A DNA stretch of 45,990 nt from Corallococcus terminator (GTDB lineage Bacteria; Myxococcota; Myxococcia; Myxococcales; Myxococcaceae): contig NZ_RAVZ01000027.1 of the NCBI RefSeq assembly GCF_003611635.1, positions 1 through 45,990 on the forward strand. The letters run 5' to 3'. This document shows positions 25,098 through 33,465 of the stretch, one piece after another; the first letter of the stretch is position 1, and every line of letters starts with the position of its first letter. The position numbers and the translations under genes are program-made. The notes beneath the pieces are model-generated. The model was not told the DNA's origin, ran no database searches, and worked only from the letters and a program-made list of their open reading frames with translations.

Positions 25098-26240
25098 ATG
25101 CGTGCCTCCCGCCTCGGTTCGACCTTGTCCCGCTCCGCGACCCTCCCCTCCTCCGCGGGGTCCAGGCCCCAGCCGCCAGCGCGCGCCGCCACGCTCCCCG
25201 CTTCGGCGCCCTCCTCGCAGACCCTCAGGCCCGCGGCGACCCGGCCCGCCGCGAGCGCGCCGACGGCCCCGGAGTCCAAGCCCCTGAAGCACCCGGGCAT
25301 GCCCGAGGGTGGCCCCACCTACAGCCCCTGGGCGAAGACCACGGGCCAGGCCTCGGCCGTGAGGGTGAGCGGCGGTGACAACAAGCTCACGCCGCCCCCG
25401 GGAGCCAAGCAGAGCATGCTCGTCGACAGGCCGGGCAACCCCTTCCAGAAGGACACCTTCGCTGGCGGCACGGTGAGCGGCAACGTGGGCTCGATGCAGG
25501 CCTCCACCTCCAGCCACAGTGGCGGTGGCGTGCGCCACTACTCGGCCCAGGCCGAGGTGAACGGCCCCCATGCCGCCTACGCGTTGCAGAAGACGCACGC
25601 GGGACGGCTGGGCGTGACGAGCGGCCAGCTCGCCGCCGAGGCGAACACCTTCAAGGGACAGGCCCAGGCCGGTGTGTCGCTCGACAGGAACGGGCACGCC
25701 TACACGGCCGCGCTGACGGCGAAGGCGGAGACGGGCGTGGGCATCGCGGCGAGCGCGAACCATGACTTCAACCGGCACGTGGGCGGGTACATCAAGGGCG
25801 AGGGCAAGGCCTCCGCCACCGCCTACGCCGAGGGCGTGGCCAGCCTGGACCCGAAGACCGCCACGGCGATGCTCTCGGGCAAGGTGGGTGCGGCCGCCAC
25901 AGCGGGCGCGTACGCCACGGCGGGCGGGCACGTGGGCCGGCTGCACGGCTCGGTCACCGCGGGCGCGGTGGCGGGCGCGGCGGCCCAGGCGGGCGGCAAG
26001 GTGGGGCTGGAGAATGGCTTCCTCAGGCACTCCGCGGACATCCATGCCGCCACGGGTGTGGGCACCCACCTGAAGTCCGACCTGGCGGTCGACCTCCGTC
26101 ACCACATCAAGCCGGGCATCGCGTCGGGCCTGCGTCCCGCAGTCGCCAACGCCACCAGCGTGGCCTCGACCACGAACACACTCGCGCCCGAGAAGTCGCG
26201 CCTCGAGAACTTCTTCGCCAAGGCCTTCCACACGGCCTGA
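25098..26240 (+). CDS. Ala/Gly-rich putative secreted or effector-like protein, unknown function
   Basis: The 380-residue protein has no classical signal peptide. Residues 1-75 are Ser, Ala, Pro and Arg-rich and probably disordered, as in proteins exported by specialised systems. From about 120 a long region of small residues shows x-A-x-A alternation (KGEGKASATAYAEGVASLD, SGKVGAAATAGAYATAGG), suggesting a beta-barrel or beta-solenoid. The C-terminus has a short charged helix (EKSRLENFFAKAFHTA). There are no cysteines. GAGGAG lies 6 nt before ATG 25098; the longer frame from 25029 begins inside the putative promoter. Control by sigma54 is inferred. I know no family; a toxin, adhesin or matrix protein are all possible. 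Confidence 0.75.
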   Translation: MRASRLGSTLSRSATLPSSAGSRPQPPARAATLPASAPSSQTLRPAATRPAASAPTAPESKPLKHPGMPEGGPTYSPWAKTTGQASAVRVSGGDNKLTPPPGAKQSMLVDRPGNPFQKDTFAGGTVSGNVGSMQASTSSHSGGGVRHYSAQAEVNGPHAAYALQKTHAGRLGVTSGQLAAEANTFKGQAQAGVSLDRNGHAYTAALTAKAETGVGIAASANHDFNRHVGGYIKGEGKASATAYAEGVASLDPKTATAMLSGKVGAAATAGAYATAGGHVGRLHGSVTAGAVAGAAAQAGGKVGLENGFLRHSADIHAATGVGTHLKSDLAVDLRHHIKPGIASGLRPAVANATSVASTTNTLAPEKSRLENFFAKAFHTA

Positions 26241-26382
26241 CATGCCCCTGTGCCTGCCCGGTCAGGCATTCATATCCATATGTTTTCCCGGCCAACGTGC
26301 TTTCGGGGTAATACCTGAAAGCACCACCAACGTTCACGCAGCCCACGGGCCGCATGAGCCTGTTCAACCGGGAGAAGCAGCG

Positions 26383-29352
26383 ATGCAATCACAGGTGAGA
26401 ACGAGTGTACGAGCGTGGTGCCCCAGGCCGCTCTTCGTCATGTGCGCGGTCATCTCCCTCGTCGTGGGCTGCTCGATGCCGTCGACGCCGGAGCCCCTGG
26501 AGCTCGCGGTCTCGCGCGCGGGCGCGGTCGTTCTAGACGCCAACTTCGCCGACTCCGTCTTCGTCAGTGGCCTCCAGGGACCGACCACCATGACCTTCGC
26601 GCCCGATGGGCGCCTGTTCGTCTCGGAGAAGAACGGCTCGCTGCGCATCGTCGAGAACGGCCAGCTCCTGGCGACTCCGTTCGTGACGCTCGCCGTGGAC
26701 AACGACAACGAGCGTGGGCTGATGGGCGTTGCGTTCGATCCCAACTTCGCCAGCAACCATTATCTGTATGTCTATTACACGTCGGTCGCTGGCAGCATCC
26801 ACAATCGAGTCAGCCGCCTCACCGCCAACGGCAATGTGGCGGTCCCCGGAAGCGAGCTGGTGCTCGCCGACCTTCCGACGCTCGACGCCGCCAACCACAA
26901 CGGTGGCGCGGTCCGCTTCGGACTCGACGGCAAGCTCTACGTTTCGGTCGGGGAAAACGCGGTCTCCTCCAACTCGCAGAGCCTGAACACGCCACTCGGA
27001 AAGCTGCTGCGCTTCAACTCGGATGGCAGCATTCCCACGGACAATCCGTTCTACGCGACCGCCACCGGGCTTGCCAAGGCGACCTGGGCGCTGGGCCTGC
27101 GCAACCCCTTCACCTTCGACGTTCAGCCCGGCACGGGGACGCTGTTCATCAACGACGTGGGCGAAGGCGGCTGGGAAGAGATCAACCGCGGCCAGGCCGG
27201 TGCCAACTACGGCTGGCCGATGACTGAAGGCTATTTCACGAATCGCCCGGAGCTCACGCAGCCGTTCTTCGCGTACCCACATGGCGCTGGCACGGCCGCC
27301 GGCAACTGCATCGCCGGTGGTGCCTTCTACAACCCACCTGTCCCTGCGTTTCCCAGCGCGTACGTCGGTCAATACTTCTTCGCGGACTACACCAACAATT
27401 GGATCTCGCGCATCGACCCGAACTCCGGCGCGAATTCGCTTTTCGCGACGGCCGCCGCGGGGCCCGTGGACCTCGACGTGGGGCCCGACGGCGCGCTCTA
27501 CTATCTGGCGCGCGGCGCGGGCCAGGTGGGTCGCATCGCCTACACGGCTTCACTGCCGCCGAGCATCGCGCAGCAACCGGCGAGCACGCTGGTGTCGGTC
27601 GGCAATCCGGCGACCTTCACGGTGTCCGCGAGCGGCGAGCCGCCTCTCACCTATCGGTGGCAGCGCAACGGCGTGGACATCACCGGCGCGACCTCTCCGA
27701 GCTACACGCTGAACGCCGCGCAGCTCGCCGACAGCGGCGCGCGCTTCCGAGCAGTCGTCACCAACGGGCTTGGCTCGACCACCAGCGCCGAGGCGGTGCT
27801 GACGGTGACGTCCAATCAACCGCCGGTGGCCACCATTGTCACGCCGGTCGCGGGAGCGACCTACACCGCGGCCACCAACCTGATGTTCTCCGGCTCGGCC
27901 AGCGACGTGGAGGATGGCGCGCTGCCGCCGAGCGCGATGACCTGGAGCATCACCTTTCATCACGATACCCACACGCATCCAGCCATGTCCGATACCACCG
28001 GCATCGCGAGCGGGAGCTGGCCGATTCCGAGCATCGGCGAGAGCTCGGCCAACGTCTGGTATCGCTTGCGGCTCACGGTGCGAGACTCGATTGGCCTCAC
28101 CCACACGACGTATCGCGATGTCCTCCCGGTCACCGTCCCCCTCAAGGTGACCAGCCTGCCGAGCGGGCTGCAAGTGCTGATGGACGGGCGGCCGTTCGCG
28201 GCACCGCATGACACGACCGGCGTGGTCGGCGTCGTCCGCTCCGTGGGCGTCGACTCGCCGCAGTACGCGAACGGAAGATTCTGGGCGTTCTCGTCGTGGT
28301 CGGACGGCGGCGCGCAATCGCATACCTTCACCACGCCTGGCAGCGCAGCCACCTACACCGCCACGTTCGTCGAGACCTCGGGCGGGAGCTGCTACCAGAT
28401 TCAAAGCGAGCGCAGCGACAAGTGGCTCATCGTCGACACCGCGGGCAAGGTCGTCGCTGGCAGCGCGACGCAAGCAGGAGGACAGGTCTTCCAGCTCGTT
28501 CCGAACGGTACCCGGTACAAGCTCAAGGGCTCGGGCGACGTGTTCCTGACGGTGGTGACAAACCAACTCGCGATGAGCGCCAACTTCGCCAGCGGGGAGT
28601 CGTTCACGCAGCTTGCCTGCGGCCATGGCGGCCGTACCCGTGTCGGCTTCCAGTCTTCATCGGGGAGCGCGCCCCATTGGAAGGAAACCACGCCGGACGG
28701 TCCCATCCAGAGCGGTGACGGCGGCAATGGCGGCGCCTGCAACCCGACCGATGCCGGCGCCTGGGAGGGCTTCTACCTCGAACCGGTGGCCTGCTCGGGT
28801 GGTAGCTCCGGCCCCGTGTGCGGCAACGGCACCGTCGAGAGTGGCGAGCAATGCGACGATGGCAACACCCAGTCGGGCGATGGCTGCGATGCGACGTGCC
28901 ACAGCGAGACGGGCGGCGGCGCGGGCTGCTTCCGCGTCCAGAGCGAGCGCAGCGACCAGTGGCTCACCGTCGACGGCGCGGGCAAGGTGGCCGCCATCAG
29001 CACGACGCAGACCGGCGGCGCGATCTTCGAGCTCGTCACGAGCGGCGCGAAGTACAAGCTCAAGGCAGCGAGCGGTGCCTACCTGGCGGTGGTCGCGGAC
29101 CAGCTCACCGTGAGCGCCACGCTCAACACGGCGGAGCCGTTCACCCGCTACGACTGCGGCATCCACGGCGGCCGCAATCGCTATGGCTTCGAATCGTCGA
29201 CGGGCAACGCGCGCAACTGGAAGGAGGCCACCTCCGGCGCACCCATCCAGAGCGGAAATGGCGGCAACGTGGGCATCTGCAATCCCACCGACGTTGGTGC
29301 GTGGGAAGCCTTCTACCTCGAGCCCGCGACCTGCCCGGCGGCGCAACCCTGA
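26383..29352 (+). CDS. Large lipoprotein PQQ-type glucose/sorbosone dehydrogenase with Ig-like, DUF4215 and duplicated C-terminal domains
   Basis: The 989-residue protein has a lipobox (SLVVGC) and then a six-bladed GSDH beta-propeller (about residues 50-385: GLQGPTTMTFAPDGRLFVSE, NERGLMGVAFDPNF, NHNGGAVRFGLDGKLYVSVG, LGLRNPFTFD). An Ig-like domain (388-477), an HYR/PKD-like segment (480-590), a PEGA-like segment (590-665), and two copies of a roughly 130-residue beta-trefoil-like domain (670-805 and 848-985) follow. The two copies are separated by a DUF4215 cysteine repeat (CGNGTVESGEQCDDGNTQSG). The propeller would oxidise a sugar or aldose using PQQ; the C-terminal copies look like carbohydrate-binding modules. 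GGAGA precedes ATG 26383. The gene is monocistronic. Confidence 0.88.
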   Translation: MQSQVRTSVRAWCPRPLFVMCAVISLVVGCSMPSTPEPLELAVSRAGAVVLDANFADSVFVSGLQGPTTMTFAPDGRLFVSEKNGSLRIVENGQLLATPFVTLAVDNDNERGLMGVAFDPNFASNHYLYVYYTSVAGSIHNRVSRLTANGNVAVPGSELVLADLPTLDAANHNGGAVRFGLDGKLYVSVGENAVSSNSQSLNTPLGKLLRFNSDGSIPTDNPFYATATGLAKATWALGLRNPFTFDVQPGTGTLFINDVGEGGWEEINRGQAGANYGWPMTEGYFTNRPELTQPFFAYPHGAGTAAGNCIAGGAFYNPPVPAFPSAYVGQYFFADYTNNWISRIDPNSGANSLFATAAAGPVDLDVGPDGALYYLARGAGQVGRIAYTASLPPSIAQQPASTLVSVGNPATFTVSASGEPPLTYRWQRNGVDITGATSPSYTLNAAQLADSGARFRAVVTNGLGSTTSAEAVLTVTSNQPPVATIVTPVAGATYTAATNLMFSGSASDVEDGALPPSAMTWSITFHHDTHTHPAMSDTTGIASGSWPIPSIGESSANVWYRLRLTVRDSIGLTHTTYRDVLPVTVPLKVTSLPSGLQVLMDGRPFAAPHDTTGVVGVVRSVGVDSPQYANGRFWAFSSWSDGGAQSHTFTTPGSAATYTATFVETSGGSCYQIQSERSDKWLIVDTAGKVVAGSATQAGGQVFQLVPNGTRYKLKGSGDVFLTVVTNQLAMSANFASGESFTQLACGHGGRTRVGFQSSSGSAPHWKETTPDGPIQSGDGGNGGACNPTDAGAWEGFYLEPVACSGGSSGPVCGNGTVESGEQCDDGNTQSGDGCDATCHSETGGGAGCFRVQSERSDQWLTVDGAGKVAAISTTQTGGAIFELVTSGAKYKLKAASGAYLAVVADQLTVSATLNTAEPFTRYDCGIHGGRNRYGFESSTGNARNWKEATSGAPIQSGNGGNVGICNPTDVGAWEAFYLEPATCPAAQP

Positions 29353-29482
29353 GGAGCTGTGCCTGGTCCTAGCCAGAACCCGGTGGCTGCGTCATGCGCG
29401 CGGCAAAGACGGGGCCGCGACCTGCCCCGTCGCGGGTACCTGGCCCACGCGGACCTGGATGCGGTCGCCGCTTGAGCACTGG

Positions 29483-30154
29483 CTACAGCGGCGCCGCGAT
29501 CCCGGCGAGGATGAGGTCGATGCCGGCGAGGAACTCGGCGCGGTCGTCGTGCTCGCGCAGTTGGGCAGCGACGTTCCGGGTGAACGGATACTCGTGGGCG
29601 TCGAGCTCCTGCCACTGGGCCGACACCGTCTCTAGAAAGTCAGCGCGGTCCACGGGCGGATCGAGCAGGCGGCCGTTCGCGGCATTCTGGACGCTCACGC
29701 CGATGATGTAGCTCACCAGCGCTGACGCCGCCGTGAACCGGGCGCCGCCTGGAACTCCCAGCGCTTGGACCTGACGCCCGATGCGCTCGAAGATCTGCAG
29801 CATCGCGGTCCGCCACGGAGCGCGAGAAAGCTGCGCGCCCACCCACGGATGCGCATCGATTGCCTCGAACACGACGACGGCGATCCCGCGGATCGCTTCG
29901 TGCGGCGTGGCGCAGGCGAGGACTTCGCCCATCGCGCGCGCGACGACAGCGTCACTGGCGGCGACGAGCAGCTCGCCCTTGTTCGCGATGTGCCAATAGA
30001 TCGCGCCGGGTCCAGTGGCGAGCCGGGTGGCAAGCGCTCGGAAGGTCAACCCGTCCTCGCCCTCCTCGTCGAGCAGTTCGATCGCCACGTCGACGATCCG
30101 CTCACGTGAGAGCGCATCCTCACGTCGTTCCGACCCGCGCGTCGCCTTTGCCAT
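29483..30154 (-). CDS. TetR-family regulator with C-terminal TetR-like ligand domain
   Basis: The 223-residue protein has the helix-turn-helix RIVDVAIELLDEEGEDGLTFRALATRLATGPGAIYWHIANKGEL (about residues 19-62), close in style to TetR itself. A ligand domain follows with RGIAVVVFEAIDAHPWVGAQLSR and SALVSYIIGVSVQNAANGRLL. It is divergent from the TetX-like monooxygenase gene, and two near-identical palindromes lie between them. It is very probably a drug- or metabolite-responsive repressor of that gene and of itself. ATG 30154 was chosen because the HTH starts soon after and the operators lie just upstream. Confidence 0.9.
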   Translation of the reverse strand: MAKATRGSERREDALSRERIVDVAIELLDEEGEDGLTFRALATRLATGPGAIYWHIANKGELLVAASDAVVARAMGEVLACATPHEAIRGIAVVVFEAIDAHPWVGAQLSRAPWRTAMLQIFERIGRQVQALGVPGGARFTAASALVSYIIGVSVQNAANGRLLDPPVDRADFLETVSAQWQELDAHEYPFTRNVAAQLREHDDRAEFLAGIDLILAGIAAPL

Positions 30155-30163
30155 GGCTCCATC

Positions 30164-30213
30164 TTGACAGACCTGGAACGGCGTTCCAATGTGGCTTATG
30201 GAACGCCGTTCCA
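30164..30213 (+). promoter_or_regulatory. Pair of 15-bp TetR operators in the divergent promoter
   Basis: TGGAACGGCGTTCCA (30174-30188) and TGGAACGCCGTTCCA (30199-30213) are near-perfect palindromes differing only at the centre and are 25 bp apart. A TTGACA -35-like box (30164-30169) faces the monooxygenase gene just before the first operator. Occupation of either site would block both divergent promoters. Confidence 0.85.
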
Positions 30214-30263
30214 GAGTCCGGCAGCGGCGTCGCCGAGCGGTCTCCCACTTGAAAGGAAGCACG

Positions 30264-31439
30264 ATGAATCCGGTCACGATCATTGGCGCCGGCCTCGGAG
30301 GGCTGACGCTCGCTCGCGTCCTGCACGTCCACGGCATCGCCTCCACCGTCTACGAGGCCGATGCGTCCGCGGACGCGCGCACACAGGGCGGAATGCTCGA
30401 CATCCATGACCACAACGGACAGCTCGCGCTGAAGGCGGCCGGACTCTTCAACGAATTCCGCCGACTCATCCATGAAGGTGGCGAGGCAACGCGGGTGCTC
30501 GGCCCGCACGGCAGGGTCCTCTTCGACGAGCCAGACGACGGCAACGGACGGCGCCCCGAGGTGCGTCGCGGTGAGCTGCGGCGCATCCTGCTCGACTCGC
30601 TGCCCGAGGGAACCGTCCAATGGGGACGCAAGGTCACCGGCGTCCACCCGCTTGGCGACGGGCGTCATGAGGTGACCTTCGCGGACGGGTCGACTGTCAC
30701 GACGCGCCTCCTGGTCGGCGCGGACGGCGCCTGGTCGAGGATCCGGCCGCTGCTGTCCGACGCGAAGCCCGAGTACGTCGGCATCTCGTTCATCGAGACC
30801 TACCTGCTCGACGCCGACACGCGCCACCCGGCCAGCGCGAAGGCCGTCGGAGGCGGGGCCATGCTCGCCCTCGCGCCCGGCAAGGGCATCCAAGCCCACC
30901 GTGAACCCGACGGCGTCCTGCACACCTACGTCGCGATCACCCGGCCGCAGGAGTGGATCGCGGGCATCGACTTCGCCAATCCAAACGAAGCGAAGGCTCG
31001 CGTCGCGGCGGAGTTCGACGGCTGGGCGCCAGAGCTCACCGCGCTGATCACCGATGGCGAAACAGACCTCGTCCCCCGAAGGCTCCATTCGCTCCCGACC
31101 GCACATCGGTGGGAGCGCGTGCCCGGGGTGACGCTCCTCGGCGACGCCGCGCATCTGATGCCGCCGTCCGGTGAGGGCGCCAACCTCGCGATGTACGACG
31201 GCGCCGAGCTCGCCAAAGCCATTGCCGCGCACCGAGGCGACCTCGAAGCCGCGCTCGCCGAGTACGAAGAAACCATGTTCGCCCGGAGCGCGCACGAAGC
31301 CGCCGAAGCCACGACCCTCCTCCAGCTCTGCTTCGGCGACAACGCTCCGCACGGACTGATTGACTTCTTCACCGGCTCACAATCGACCGCGGTACCGCCC
31401 ACCGCGGAGCAAGGTCGTCCTGCCTCCAACAGCAAATAA
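30264..31439 (+). CDS. TetX-like FAD-dependent monooxygenase
   Basis: The 391-residue product has the FAD motif TIIGAGLGGLTLARVL (residues 5-20) and follows the TetX subfamily closely: QGGMLDIHDHNGQLALKAAGL (TetX has a similar GGTLDLH segment), RRGELRRILLDSLPEGTVQWGRKV, LLVGADGAWSRIR, and GDAAHLMPPSGEGANLAMYDGAELA, then YEETMFARSAHEAAEAT. The family includes tetracycline destructases but also many flavin hydroxylases of unknown or biosynthetic substrate; drug specificity cannot be concluded. AAAGGAAG precedes ATG 30264. The adjacent TetR and operators suggest induction by the substrate or a related compound. Confidence 0.88.
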   Translation: MNPVTIIGAGLGGLTLARVLHVHGIASTVYEADASADARTQGGMLDIHDHNGQLALKAAGLFNEFRRLIHEGGEATRVLGPHGRVLFDEPDDGNGRRPEVRRGELRRILLDSLPEGTVQWGRKVTGVHPLGDGRHEVTFADGSTVTTRLLVGADGAWSRIRPLLSDAKPEYVGISFIETYLLDADTRHPASAKAVGGGAMLALAPGKGIQAHREPDGVLHTYVAITRPQEWIAGIDFANPNEAKARVAAEFDGWAPELTALITDGETDLVPRRLHSLPTAHRWERVPGVTLLGDAAHLMPPSGEGANLAMYDGAELAKAIAAHRGDLEAALAEYEETMFARSAHEAAEATTLLQLCFGDNAPHGLIDFFTGSQSTAVPPTAEQGRPASNSK

Positions 31440-31513
31440 AGACGCCTCTCTGTGAGCAGTCCTGAGTCACAACTCCGACGGACCCGGCGCAATCACTCCA
31501 GCGTCGAGCTTGC

Positions 31514-32257
31514 TCACGCCGACCGAGCCAGCGCGACCGCGTCGGGACCTGCGGGGAAACGGAGCTTCTCCGACGTGTCGTTCGCGGCGTGCCAGACCGC
31601 TTCGGCCACGTCGGACTCGCGCGTCACCGCAGCCGGCTGCCCGAATGAGGCGAAGATGCGCTGTGCGAAGGGCGCATATGCCTCGGGGAACAGCCCTTCC
31701 ATGCGGGGGCCGCCGTTGCTCGTGAAACGGGTGCCCGGGCAATAGCCCGGCTCGACGAGCTTCACGCGCAGGTTGAAGGCTTCGAGTTCGAACGCGAGCG
31801 ACGCCGTGAACCCTTCGATGGCGACCTTGCTCGCGGTGTACACAGCCACCAGCGGCATCGGCGCCAGCGTCGCGCTGGACGTCACGTTCACAATCACCCC
31901 CGACCTGCGTGCGCGAAACCGGGGCAGCACCGCCTGCGTCATCGCCATCACACCGAAGACGTTGGTCTCGAACACGTCACGCACCGTGGCCATCGGCGTG
32001 GCCTCGAAGGCCCCCATGAGCCCGATGCCCGCGTTGTTGACGAGCACGTCGATGGGCCCGCTCGCCTCCAGCGCCGCCGCGATACTCTCGGGCTTCGTCA
32101 CGTCGAGCGGCACCACGCGCAGCCGGTCCGAACGAGGCAGGACGTCCTCGCGTGGCGTTCGCATGGTAGCGACCACGTTCCAGCCCTGCGCGTGAAAGTG
32201 GCGCGCGGTCTCAAGTCCGTAGCCAGAGGAACACCCCGTGATGAGCACCGTCTTCAT
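31514..32257 (-). CDS. Short-chain dehydrogenase/reductase
   Basis: The 247-residue protein has the NAD(P) motif TGCSSGYGLETARHF (residues 7-21), NNAGIG (about 76), the catalytic Ser in VNVTSSATLAP and the YxxxK pair in YTASKVAIEGF. The Arg after the second strand (TMRTPRED) suggests NADPH. Its ATG at 32257 overlaps the stop codon of the upstream small gene (ATGA), so the two are translationally coupled. It converges on the TetX-like gene across a 74-bp gap with no visible hairpin. Confidence 0.92.
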   Translation of the reverse strand: MKTVLITGCSSGYGLETARHFHAQGWNVVATMRTPREDVLPRSDRLRVVPLDVTKPESIAAALEASGPIDVLVNNAGIGLMGAFEATPMATVRDVFETNVFGVMAMTQAVLPRFRARRSGVIVNVTSSATLAPMPLVAVYTASKVAIEGFTASLAFELEAFNLRVKLVEPGYCPGTRFTSNGGPRMEGLFPEAYAPFAQRIFASFGQPAAVTRESDVAEAVWHAANDTSEKLRFPAGPDAVALARSA

Positions 32258-32448
32258 GACCGCCCTCCCGCGTTGAGCTTGCCGCCGACAGACACTTCGT
32301 CCTGATACCGGGCCTCGCCAGTGACGACACCGTGTTCGTGGGTGGCCGGGCCCGTGCCGCTCGCCGCGGAGAGCAACAGGCCCGCCAGTGCGTCGCCTCT
32401 TCCCGCAAGAGCAGTCATTGTCGCCCGGAATCCATACGTCGCCTTCAT
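32254..32448 (-). CDS. Antibiotic-biosynthesis-monooxygenase-like protein with internal deletion (64 residues)
   Basis: The short product starts MKATYGFRATMTALAGRGDALAGLLL, the usual opening of dimeric-barrel ABM/quinol monooxygenases, and ends with the usual tail ARYQDEVSVGGKLNA. The roughly 40-50 residues that normally lie between (core strands and active-site helix) are missing, with GPATHEHGVVTGEARY at the join. The reading frame is kept. AAGGAG lies 6 nt before ATG 32448 and the stop overlaps the start of the SDR gene, so it may persist mainly to couple translation. It is probably inactive as an enzyme. Confidence 0.7.
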   Translation of the reverse strand: MKATYGFRATMTALAGRGDALAGLLLSAASGTGPATHEHGVVTGEARYQDEVSVGGKLNAGGRS

Positions 32449-32555
32449 GTCGGCTCCTTGCCGCGATTCGCGCGGCGTCGATGGAACCAAGGTACTTGCG
32501 GCTGACAGGACTCTCCACCACGCGCAGTCCATATTTCTTTTGCTAGAGTCCAGCC

Positions 32556-33452
32556 ATGACCGACCCGCTCTCGGAAGTCATCGCCTTGCTTCAGCCACGA
32601 GCCGTCTTCTCGAAGGGCATCAGCGGAGCGGGCCGCTGGGGTGTGCGCTACTCGGACTTTGGCCAGCCGAGCTTCTGTGCCGTGCTCGAAGGGCGCTGCC
32701 GACTCGCTGTCGACGGCCAGCCCGCCCTCACGCTCGTGGCGGGCGATTTCGTGCTCCTGCCGGCGACGCCGGGCTTCACCCTGTCTGGCTTCGAGCCGGT
32801 GACACCCGAGCGCATCGACCCCAAGGTGACGCCCTCTCCGAAGGGTGAGGTGCGTCATGGCACGCGTGGCGGTCCTCCCGACGTGCGCCTGCTCGGCGGC
32901 TACTTCGTCTTCGACTCGCCTGACGCGGCCCTGATGGTGTCGCTGCTCCCGGCCCTGGTGCACGTACGCGGCGAGGAGCGGCTCTCGGTGCTGGTACGAC
33001 TCGTCGGCGGCGAGACGAGCGAACAGCGCTCGGGCCGCGACCTCGTGCTCACGCGTCTCGTGGAGCTGCTGCTCATCGAAGCGCTGCGGTCGACATCGAG
33101 CGACGACGCGCCTCCAGGGCTCCTGCGCGGTCTGGCCGATGCGCGGCTCGCACCCGCGATACGGCAGATGCACGGTCACCTCACGCGGCCGTGGACGGTG
33201 GCGCAGCTCGCGAAGAGCGCGGCGCTTTCGCGCTCGGCATTCTTCGATCGCTTCACGCGCACCGTGGGTCTGCCCCCGATGGAGTACCTGCTGGACTGGC
33301 GGATGGCCGTTGCGCGGGGGCTGCTTCGCCGCCGGGAATTCGCCATCGCGGAGGTCGCCGAGCGCGTCGGCTACAGCTCGGCGAGCACCTTCAGTACGGC
33401 GTTCAGCCGACACGTGGGCCAGTCTCCGGGCCGCTATGCACGGGCAAGCTAG
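32556..33452 (+). CDS. AraC-family transcriptional regulator
   Basis: The 298-residue protein has an N-terminal cupin-like effector domain (CAVLEGRCRLAVDGQPALTLVAGDFVLLPATPGFTL) and a C-terminal pair of HTH motifs (WTVAQLAKSAALSRSAFFDRFTRTVGLPPMEYLLDWRM, and IAEVAERVGYSSASTFSTAFSRHVGQSPGRY). It is divergent from the small monooxygenase/SDR operon with a 107-bp gap, so that operon is its likely target. Such regulators often respond to electrophiles or aromatic compounds. Confidence 0.92.
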   Translation: MTDPLSEVIALLQPRAVFSKGISGAGRWGVRYSDFGQPSFCAVLEGRCRLAVDGQPALTLVAGDFVLLPATPGFTLSGFEPVTPERIDPKVTPSPKGEVRHGTRGGPPDVRLLGGYFVFDSPDAALMVSLLPALVHVRGEERLSVLVRLVGGETSEQRSGRDLVLTRLVELLLIEALRSTSSDDAPPGLLRGLADARLAPAIRQMHGHLTRPWTVAQLAKSAALSRSAFFDRFTRTVGLPPMEYLLDWRMAVARGLLRRREFAIAEVAERVGYSSASTFSTAFSRHVGQSPGRYARAS

Positions 33453-33465
33453 ACGGCGGACGCGC

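Noticed and set aside
30264-31439. Naming the monooxygenase tet(X)
   Set aside because: The motifs show the wider TetX-like group, but substrate specificity cannot be inferred from sequence reading alone.
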